From contig CANFNN010000085.1 of the NCBI GenBank assembly GCA_947448095.1, forward strand, positions 1-9,968: DNA of 9,968 nt. The letters run 5' to 3'. This DNA comes from Bacteriovoracaceae bacterium. GTDB lineage: Bacteria; Bdellovibrionota; Bacteriovoracia; Bacteriovoracales; Bacteriovoracaceae. The position numbers and the translations under genes are program-made. The notes beneath the pieces were generated by a model. That model was given only the letters and a program-made list of their open reading frames with translations. It did not search any database and had not been told where the DNA came from. Shown piece by piece: positions 1 through 5,472 of this stretch. The number at the start of each line of letters is the position of its first letter. The stretch's first letter is position 1.

Positions 1-555
1 CTTGCTGAGAGAGTTAACAGCATCAATGATTTTTTTTCCGTCATCAAGATTATAAACAATCTGATCCAGACGACTTAAAATTCTCTCGGTAATCGTGGCA
101 ATGGATTCCCCTTTGGTCATGATCTGCTTCATGTCGGCCAGGTTCTCAGACATCAGAATGTCGGTTTTAGGGTTAAAGTTTTCTGCTGTTTTGGTGCCAC
201 TGTAAATCTCAAGATATTTATCTCCCACTAAACCTGCGGTAGAAATTGAGACTTTTGAATCTTTTTTGATCCATTTGATTTGGGATTCAAAAACGGTAAA
301 ACGAATTTCGACTTTGTCTTCACCCAGAATTTCAATTTCTTTGACGCTACCAACTTTAATGCCCTTGAGTTCCACGTACGAGCCGGGTTTTAAATTTTTA
401 ACATTATCGACTTGCGCCTTCATATGAATATTGGATTCAAAAAAGGAATTTTCTTTGCTAATGCTGACAATCATAATCATGAGGATGGCAGTTAATCCCG
501 AAATGAATAATCCCACTTTAAGTAAATTTTTTTCATCTTTTTTTCGAAATTGCAT
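1..555 (-). CDS. mlaD: MlaD-like MCE-domain lipid transport protein (3' end cut off by the window)
   Basis: Substrate-binding MCE subunit of an Mla-type phospholipid transporter. It is anchored in the inner membrane and forms a periplasmic ring above the MlaE permease. The visible 185 residues start with a short basic N-terminus, then one membrane segment at about residues 12-32, then an MCE domain at about 40-120. The domain shows the family patterns VKNLKPGSYVELKGIKVGSV (residues 52-71) and GLVGDKYLEI (108-117). The helical region that follows the MCE domain begins, but the C-terminus lies beyond the left edge. The ATG at 555-553 is preceded by AAGGAAG, which overlaps the stop codon of the ATPase gene; the gap is 9 bp, so the gene is the last visible member of the operon. 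Family assignment is firm. Whether this copy serves outer-membrane lipid asymmetry or another MCE role is inferred. Confidence 0.93.
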   Translation of the reverse strand, partial: MQFRKKDEKNLLKVGLFISGLTAILMIMIVSISKENSFFESNIHMKAQVDNVKNLKPGSYVELKGIKVGSVKEIEILGEDKVEIRFTVFESQIKWIKKDSKVSISTAGLVGDKYLEIYSGTKTAENFNPKTDILMSENLADMKQIMTKGESIATITERILSRLDQIVYNLDDGKKIIDAVNSLSK

Positions 556-564
556 ATCGCTTCC

Positions 565-1293
565 TTAAACTGAGCTTGAGAAACTTTTAATAAAAGGGTC
601 ACTACTATTTTCAAAATCGTTAACTTTTCCGTCAAAATAAATCTTTCCATCTTTAAGAATCAAAAGCCGATCACAGATCTTTTTGGCGGCTGGAATATCA
701 TGAGTCACAAAAATTCCTGAAAAACCGCGTTTCTTAAATTCATTCATAATGCTTAAGACCAGCTCCACATTGACTGGATCAAGCCCCGCAGTTGGCTCAT
801 CATACAAAAGAACCTCAGGATTCAGCGCCATCGACCGGGCCAGTCCCACACGTTTTTGCATTCCGCCTGAAAGATCCGAAGGCATTAAGTCTTTGGCCTC
901 AACCATGTTGACTAGGCCTAAAATTTCCATCACTTTCGACTCAATTTCTTTTTCTGAAAGTTTAGTGTGTTCAAAGAGAGGGTAGGCGACATTTTCGAAG
1001 ACAGAGATGGAATCAAAGAGAGCGCCATTTTGAAAAGAGTAAGAAACCTTAGTCCTGACTTGGACCAGTTCTGGCTCTTTGAGCTGATCAATCCTGTGAT
1101 GGCGATAATATATTTCACCACTGTCAATTTCTTCCAGACCAATCAGGGAGCGAAGGAGTACGGATTTTCCTGTTCCTGAATTTCCCAGAAGTCCAATGGT
1201 TTCACCTTTAAATAATGTAAAATTGACACCACTATGAACTTCTTTTTCATCAAACTTTTTCGTTAAATTTTTAATTTCTAAAAGCTTTTCCAT
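565..1293 (-). CDS. mlaF: MlaF-like ABC transporter ATPase of the phospholipid transporter
   Basis: Cytoplasmic ATPase that powers the MlaE permease. From the ATG at 1293-1291 the protein is 242 residues and has every ABC element in order: Walker A GNSGTGKS (37-44), Q-loop glutamine at 88 within SFQNGALF, signature LSGGM (141-145), Walker B VLLYDEP (161-167) with catalytic Glu166, and switch His198. The QNGALF Q-loop and the DEPTAGLDP stretch are typical of the MlaF/Mkl group. A longer reading would start at TTG 1302 and overlap mlaE by 8 bp, but it has no ribosome binding site. The ATG has GGA five bases upstream and lies one base after the mlaE stop, so it is preferred. Operon order here is mlaE-mlaF-mlaD, unlike the E. 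coli mlaFED order. Nothing in the sequence suggests loss of function. Confidence 0.95.
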   Translation of the reverse strand: MEKLLEIKNLTKKFDEKEVHSGVNFTLFKGETIGLLGNSGTGKSVLLRSLIGLEEIDSGEIYYRHHRIDQLKEPELVQVRTKVSYSFQNGALFDSISVFENVAYPLFEHTKLSEKEIESKVMEILGLVNMVEAKDLMPSDLSGGMQKRVGLARSMALNPEVLLYDEPTAGLDPVNVELVLSIMNEFKKRGFSGIFVTHDIPAAKKICDRLLILKDGKIYFDGKVNDFENSSDPFIKSFSSSV

Positions 1294-1294
1294 T

Positions 1295-2059
1295 TTATCC
1301 AAATAATAAAAGAAGAATTTTTGTTAAAAAGAAATCTGAAATCAAAATGATGGTTGATGTTCTCACCACAACCCAAATCGCCGCATCTCCTACGCCTTTG
1401 GTGCCTTCGGTGGTTTGAAATCCCCGGTAGCAGGCCAAAAGAGAGATGACTAAACCAAAAAAGGCACACTTAAACATGCTTCCAACAATGTCCATAACCT
1501 GAACATTGGTTAAAATCTTATTCACGTAAAATCCCACCGGCATGCTGAATTCGGTGTAGGCGATGATTAATCCTCCCACAATGCCCATAAAGGCCGAGAG
1601 TGTGCCTAAAAGGGGAAGGGAGATGATGGTGGCAAGAACTCTGGGAACGACTAAAACACGCACTGGTGAGGTTCCAAGGGCCCTGATAGCGTCAATTTGT
1701 TGAGTCACGTTCATGGCCCCAATCTCAGCACTAATACCTGAGCCTATTCGGCCAGCAACTAAAAGGGAGGTAAATATGGGAGCTAATTCTCGCACGATGG
1801 ATAAAGAGACAATGGCAGGTACGTAAAGTGTTCCCCCAAATTTCTCCAGCCCGTAGCCAAATTGTAAGGTCATCACCATCCCTGTCACCAAACCGATGAC
1901 CAGAGTAATGGAGATAGAGCCCATCCCGAGATGAATGATTTGCTCATATAAGCGGCCCAAATAAAAAGGGCGAGTATAAAGACAATGAACGAATTCTTTA
2001 AAGAGCTGAGAAATTTCTCCTACTAGAAGGAGGTTCTTTTTAATTTTCCTGGCTATCAT
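1295..2059 (-). CDS. mlaE: MlaE-like permease of the phospholipid ABC transporter
   Basis: Integral inner-membrane permease that forms the lipid path between the MlaF ATPase and the MlaD MCE ring. It has 254 residues, a normal family length. An amphipathic N-terminal stretch is followed by hydrophobic segments at about 48-66, 82-102, 141-169, 190-209 and 228-253. The central family signature is at about 103-140, containing GRIGSGISAEIGAM and then QIDAIRALGTSPVRVLVVPR, with the conserved Glu112. A second conserved stretch, CYRGFQTTEGTKGVG, is at 210-224. The ATG at 2059-2057 overlaps the upstream lipoprotein stop as ATGA (4 bp), which points to translational coupling, and AGGAGG-type purines are not obvious before it. 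It is followed one base later by the mlaF ATG. Confidence 0.95.
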   Translation of the reverse strand: MIARKIKKNLLLVGEISQLFKEFVHCLYTRPFYLGRLYEQIIHLGMGSISITLVIGLVTGMVMTLQFGYGLEKFGGTLYVPAIVSLSIVRELAPIFTSLLVAGRIGSGISAEIGAMNVTQQIDAIRALGTSPVRVLVVPRVLATIISLPLLGTLSAFMGIVGGLIIAYTEFSMPVGFYVNKILTNVQVMDIVGSMFKCAFFGLVISLLACYRGFQTTEGTKGVGDAAIWVVVRTSTIILISDFFLTKILLLLFG

Positions 2060-2568
2060 TTAAATTCCACTGAATCGAGAAACTTATCAAAATCAATTTG
2101 AACTTCATGGGCCGAATCAAGTGGGGTAATAGAAACAAAATCAAAATAACAATTACTTCTTCTGGTATTCAAGAGGATCAGTCCAACCGGAGCCCCGTCC
2201 ACTTTTCCTCTTCCTTCGATTCTGTAAGCTTCACGGTTTTTAAAAGTGGTGAAATCTTTTTTTTCTATTTTAAGCTCATCCACTGTATTAAACGTTTTCG
2301 TGGCGAGTGTATCGAGAGGTTGATCTTGAAATTCTTCACAGAAGCTATTAGAAAGAAGAATTCGTCCATCCAGTTTATTCACCCAAACGTAGTCAGAGCG
2401 GTCTTCTTTTTTCAAAGTCCAATTGGGAGAATCAAAATGTACTTTATACTCATCGCCTTTGGCGCTTTCAGGTTGATCCGGGCCCATTGAAAGTGAGCAA
2501 CCAGTAAGAATAAAGAGAAGCCATACCCACATAACTCTACCAATTTGAGCGGTTAATAAACAGTCCAC
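2056..2568 (-). CDS. Small putative lipoprotein leading the mla operon, family not recognised
   Basis: A 170-residue exported protein that I cannot place in a family. From the GTG at 2568 it has Arg11, a hydrophobic stretch (13-22) and a lipobox LTGC with Cys24 as the lipidation site. Ser25 at position +2 favours transport to the outer membrane by the enterobacterial rule, if that rule applies here. The mature part (about 146 residues) is mixed alpha/beta in character and has two cysteines (in SFCEEF and SNCYF) that could form a disulfide. It does not resemble MlaA or the PqiC-type auxiliary lipoproteins by eye. A PsbP/DUF1795-like fold is a weak guess. The start is uncertain: GTG 2568 has no nearby ribosome binding site and overlaps a TATAGT box. 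ATG 2532 has a weak GGTAGAG before it but leaves an 11-residue signal without a positive charge. The gene is coupled to mlaE by ATGA, so a role in the same lipid transport is inferred. Confidence 0.8.
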   Translation of the reverse strand: MDCLLTAQIGRVMWVWLLFILTGCSLSMGPDQPESAKGDEYKVHFDSPNWTLKKEDRSDYVWVNKLDGRILLSNSFCEEFQDQPLDTLATKTFNTVDELKIEKKDFTTFKNREAYRIEGRGKVDGAPVGLILLNTRRSNCYFDFVSITPLDSAHEVQIDFDKFLDSVEFK

Positions 2569-2685
2569 TATATTAAGTTATTGTAATCCTTCTACAACCA
2601 AAGTGATGTCAAATACTCGACAGGATTTTTTTGCCGATGGGAAAAATATGTCTTTTCGATTCTGAAATCTAAGCTACACTCAGAA
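2569..2685. promoter_or_regulatory. Divergent control region between the mla operon and the flagellar operon
   Basis: This AT-rich spacer must carry promoters for both directions, but neither is clear. On the minus strand a perfect TTGACA (2612-2607) has no good -10 at 16-18 bp, and TATAGT (2572-2567) lacks a matching -35. On the plus strand TACACT (2675-2680) could be a -10 but has only a weak TTTTCG (2653-2658) upstream. GCCGATGG at 2633-2640 resembles a sigma-28 -10 but has no suitable -35. No GG-N10-GC sigma-54 element was found. Two inverted repeats, described separately, lie within it. Confidence 0.5.
2581..2597. repeat. Inverted repeat TTGTA-N7-TACAA, possible operator for the mla side
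   Basis: A perfect 5-bp inverted repeat with a 7-nt centre, lying 13 bp upstream of the GTG start of the lipoprotein gene and just downstream of the minus-strand TTGACA. It could be a repressor site. Read on the minus strand as RNA it would form a hairpin with the loop GAAGGAT. Five-base arms are short enough to occur by chance. Confidence 0.3.
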
Positions 2686-2686
2686 T
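2659..2686. repeat. Inverted repeat ATTCTGA-N14-TCAGAAT, possible operator for the flagellar side
   Basis: A perfect 7-bp inverted repeat (2659-2665 and 2680-2686). The half-sites are 21 bp apart, two turns of B-DNA, so a dimeric regulator could bind one face. It frames the TACACT box at 2675-2680, the best -10 candidate I can see on the plus strand. The regulator is unknown. Confidence 0.4.
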
Positions 2687-2745
2687 TGAGGTAGGTAAAA
2701 ATGACCACAAGATGTGATCACCTCAAATGAAAGACAGGAAGTCTT
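2686..2745 (+). promoter_or_regulatory. Structured leader of the TPR protein gene with a start-proximal SD hairpin
   Basis: Three pairings can form in this transcript segment. TTGAGGT (2686-2692) pairs perfectly with ACCTCAA (2720-2726), which would hide the SD of a tiny ORF at 2701. Inside it, TGACCAC (2702-2708) pairs with GTGATCA (2714-2720) with one C-A mismatch around a 5-nt loop; the two stems compete only for base 2720. Just downstream, AAGAC (2731-2735) pairs with GTCTT (2741-2745), and the loop AGGAA is the SD of the TPR gene, ending 9 bases before its ATG. A translational control role is inferred from the layout only. Confidence 0.4.
2701..2730 (+). CDS. Putative 9-codon upstream ORF (leader peptide)
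   Basis: ATG at 2701 has the best SD in this leader (GAGGTAGG, 2688-2695, 5 bases before the ATG) but encodes only MTTRCDHLK before TGA at 2728-2730. Its stop overlaps another ATG (2727) as ATGA. That ATG opens an 8-codon ORF (MKDRKSSR) whose TGA at 2751-2753 overlaps the TPR gene start at 2750, again as ATGA. The chain could deliver ribosomes to the TPR gene. No codon statistics can test ORFs this short. Confidence 0.3.
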   Translation: MTTRCDHLK

Positions 2746-2749
2746 CTCG

Positions 2750-5440
2750 ATGAAAATGTTGTCAGCTCTATTCATGACTTTTTTGATGGCCAGCGTTTTT
2801 AATGCTGCTCCTGCATTAGCTGATATTTTTAATCAAGAAACCCTCAAAACCCATCTGCGATGGAACCTAATGGTTCCAAGAGACCAATTTTTTATTAATA
2901 AGAAAGAGAACGTTCTCAATATTGAGACCGTCAATCTTGAATTGTTTCACACTCTGGCCGGTGAGATCGCTAAGATCAATGCCAATGATCAATATATAGA
3001 GAGCATTTCTTATTCAAAAGAGAACTTTCCCGCCAAGCCTGCAACAGTCATCATTAAATTAAAAGATCCCTCGGTTGAACTTTTTTCTTTTTACCGTGAT
3101 GCTGACAAAAAATACATCTTAGATTTTTGGATCAATGCGGATTTGGTTTCTGAAAAAACGGCAGCCTTTAAGAAACCTCTAGCGTTACCTGAAATGCAGT
3201 CTGCGCCTTCGGCACCAAAAAAAGAAGTGGTTGGTAAGAATCCTCTCTTGATGACGAAAAGTACTATTCTTCCCATGGTAGAGGTGACTAAAGATCGCGC
3301 CGATGAGCAGGTTCCAAATCCTGGCTACCGTGACTTCAGATACGGTGCTAGTTTTTTCTGGGATTATCGTCCGATGATTCCTCAGCTTGAAAAAGACATC
3401 TACCTTGCTTCGAAAATTCCAGACTCGCTTTACCCGATTAAAGATAGAAATAACTTAGATGATCCTAAAGAAGCTCACATGCAGCTCACGATTAATTTTT
3501 ACCGTGAAGAGAGATGGGGCCTGATGAGTAAATCCATATCTCTTTATGAGAAAAAATATGGACGTGATACTAACGCTGTGATGAATGAATTTCTTAAGGC
3601 CAATGCTCTTTTGAAAGGAAATATCGCCAAGCCTAATCGAGGCATCACTCAGTCGGCGATGGTGGTTCTGTCCAATATTAAGGAAATGACGAATGATTAC
3701 GAGCTTAAAGCCGCTATTCTTCGTTATCTGGTTCAGTACAATGTTGATGTGAAAGATCACGTCAGGACTCTGGAGCTCTCGAAGCAACTTTTTGTTGAAG
3801 CTCGTGGGGAATTTGATCAGACATTAGTCATTCAATCTGCACTTACCATTCTCCATGCTTTGGCAGAACTAAAGCAGGTTGAAAAAATTGAAGAATTTTT
3901 AAGTGACAAAAAACTTGCTAGTATTTTGCCACCTCAAATGGGCATTGCTTATACTACCTTTGCTCTTTTATCTAAGGGTGAGACTAAAGAAATTATCAAG
4001 CGCTACAACGCTATTTCAAAGTCTTTGGCCAAGCCCATTCATCCGGCGATTCTTTACAACGTCGCTGAAAGTCACTTTCGTCGTGCAGATTATGCTTCTG
4101 CTATCGCTGTTTTTGATGAATTCATTACCTCTTACTCTTATCTTCTTCAGGCACCATTTGCACGGTTAAGACTTGCTCTTAGTTATGAGTTAATGGACCG
4201 TGAGATGACTGAGACTTTAGTTCTTTACCGAAATGCCATTGATAGATCGACTGATCCTGCTGCTCGCTACGAAGCGAAACTTCGTTATGTCGCGCTTAGA
4301 GGCGCCCGAAAAATTAATCCTACTGAAGAAGATAAGGAAACAGAAGTTTTCTTAGAACAATCTCCGGATGAAAGTAAGGCTTTTAGCCCTGAATTAAAAA
4401 AACTTCTTTGGTTAGTTCGCTTAAGACTTTTTATTACGAATAAAAATTATGAAAAGGCACTGGCCTACTTAACCTCAATTCCACTGGATGTGATTAAGCC
4501 CGCCGAAAGAAGAGTGTTTGAGGGTGATGGAGCAGAAATTGTTTTTGGAATAATTAAAGATGCTTATCTTAAAGAAGATTACGCTAAAGTGGTAAAGCTT
4601 TGGGAAGTTTACAAAACCAAATATGAATCAAAGGTCGCTAAAAACCTTTATATGAACTTTGTTGTATGTGATTCATTTATCAAGCTTGGTTTATATAAGA
4701 GCTATGACCGAGCACTAGATAGTTTCAAATCAGTTCAAGGTGACGAGCCTCGTGTATTTCCTATATGGGTAGAAAGAACTAAAAATACCAATCTTTCAGA
4801 AATGATCGAAGAGTTGAGTCTGATTCGCATGGTGGCAGATAAGGACTGGAAGGGCGCAAGTGGCAAGCTGGCCTCATATCCAGTGCCATTAAGGGACTCA
4901 CTTAACTATCCTTACTACCTTGGAATGGCGAATTTTCATCAAAAAAGTTACCCCGAAGCCATCACAGAATTCGAAAAAGTCTTGGTGAAACAGAATGCTC
5001 ATAACCAGCTAACTCCACGTCAAACAGCTGATCTTTTAATGAGTTATGTTGAGTCTCTCTATCAATTAAAAGATCAAGATCGCTTCAAAACGGTGGTTCG
5101 GGCCCTTAGCCAAGATATCAATAATTCAAAGTCGGCACCGATCTTGAATGTGTCTGAACGAGTTAACTACCTCCTCATCGAATCATTCGCTGGCGAGGCC
5201 AATCCAGAATGGAAGGAGCTCGAGATGATGACGAAAGGATTTAGAGAAAAATTTCAAAAATCTCCTTACACTGCGCGAATTGGATACCTTTACGGGTTAT
5301 CATTAATCAAGAGTTCGCGAATCGCAGAAGGTAAGGAGGTACTTAGCCTTTTAACAAGTGATGAAAAAGTTCCTCTGCATATTAAGGAAATGTGTAGAAG
5401 TGAATTGGCAACTTTAGAATTAGTAGAAAAGAAATTATAA
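2750..5440 (+). CDS. Large exported TPR-repeat protein at the head of the flagellar operon
   Basis: An 896-residue protein with a clear signal peptide: MKMLSALF, a hydrophobic core, then cleavage predicted after ALA at residue 24. It is therefore periplasmic or secreted. Residues about 25-132 look beta-rich (VIIKLKDPS, KYILDFWIN), somewhat like an AMIN-type domain. A proline-rich linker follows (about 140-195), then a long alpha-helical solenoid to the end. The clearest TPR-like units are at about 433-463 (AESHFRRADYASAIAVFDEF) and 720-749 (GMANFHQKSYPEAITEFEKV). I chose ATG 2750 over the in-frame GTG 2714 because it gives a standard signal peptide and has AGGAA upstream. The gene lies 32 bp before the next one and in the same direction as the flagellar genes, so a flagellar or envelope assembly role is inferred. 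The overall plan recalls the motor scaffold PflA, without demonstrated homology. Confidence 0.88.
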   Translation: MKMLSALFMTFLMASVFNAAPALADIFNQETLKTHLRWNLMVPRDQFFINKKENVLNIETVNLELFHTLAGEIAKINANDQYIESISYSKENFPAKPATVIIKLKDPSVELFSFYRDADKKYILDFWINADLVSEKTAAFKKPLALPEMQSAPSAPKKEVVGKNPLLMTKSTILPMVEVTKDRADEQVPNPGYRDFRYGASFFWDYRPMIPQLEKDIYLASKIPDSLYPIKDRNNLDDPKEAHMQLTINFYREERWGLMSKSISLYEKKYGRDTNAVMNEFLKANALLKGNIAKPNRGITQSAMVVLSNIKEMTNDYELKAAILRYLVQYNVDVKDHVRTLELSKQLFVEARGEFDQTLVIQSALTILHALAELKQVEKIEEFLSDKKLASILPPQMGIAYTTFALLSKGETKEIIKRYNAISKSLAKPIHPAILYNVAESHFRRADYASAIAVFDEFITSYSYLLQAPFARLRLALSYELMDREMTETLVLYRNAIDRSTDPAARYEAKLRYVALRGARKINPTEEDKETEVFLEQSPDESKAFSPELKKLLWLVRLRLFITNKNYEKALAYLTSIPLDVIKPAERRVFEGDGAEIVFGIIKDAYLKEDYAKVVKLWEVYKTKYESKVAKNLYMNFVVCDSFIKLGLYKSYDRALDSFKSVQGDEPRVFPIWVERTKNTNLSEMIEELSLIRMVADKDWKGASGKLASYPVPLRDSLNYPYYLGMANFHQKSYPEAITEFEKVLVKQNAHNQLTPRQTADLLMSYVESLYQLKDQDRFKTVVRALSQDINNSKSAPILNVSERVNYLLIESFAGEANPEWKELEMMTKGFREKFQKSPYTARIGYLYGLSLIKSSRIAEGKEVLSLLTSDEKVPLHIKEMCRSELATLELVEKKL

Positions 5441-5458
5441 ACAAACCCAAGCAACAAC

Positions 5459-5471
5459 GGACAGGAGGTCT
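5459..5471 (+). promoter_or_regulatory. SD-in-loop hairpin before the AAA+/Fis gene
   Basis: The 13 bases GGACAGGAGGTCT can fold with GAC (5460-5462) paired to GTC (5468-5470), plus an outer G-U pair, leaving AGGAG in the loop. The strong SD AGGAGGT ends 3 bases before the ATG at 5473. The element differs at only two of 13 positions from AGACAGGAAGTCT (2732-2744), which precedes the TPR gene. Confidence 0.4.
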
Positions 5472-5472
5472 A

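Noticed and set aside
1294..1302. TTG start for the ATPase, giving three extra residues and an 8-bp overlap with mlaE
   Set aside because: There is no ribosome binding site before the TTG, while the ATG at 1293 has GGA at a suitable distance and leaves the family-typical N-terminus.
2098..2490. 130-codon open frame on the plus strand opposite the lipoprotein gene
   Set aside because: Its composition is that of a shadow frame. The minus-strand reading has a lipobox and coupling to mlaE, whereas this frame has no SD or recognisable domain.
2623..2634. GG...GC pair in GGATTTTTTTGC suggesting a sigma-54 promoter
   Set aside because: The spacing between GG and GC is 8 bases rather than 10, and TGGCAC is absent. 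No other sigma-54 site was seen in the intergenic regions, despite the activator-like gene.
2633..2640. GCCGATGG resembling a sigma-28 (FliA) -10 element before the flagellar operon
   Set aside because: Only six of eight bases match GCCGATAA, and no TAAA-type -35 is found at the right distance (TACT there).
2714..2749. GTG 2714 as the start of the TPR protein
   Set aside because: It would add 12 polar and charged residues in front of a normal signal peptide and has no SD; ATG 2750 has AGGAA upstream.
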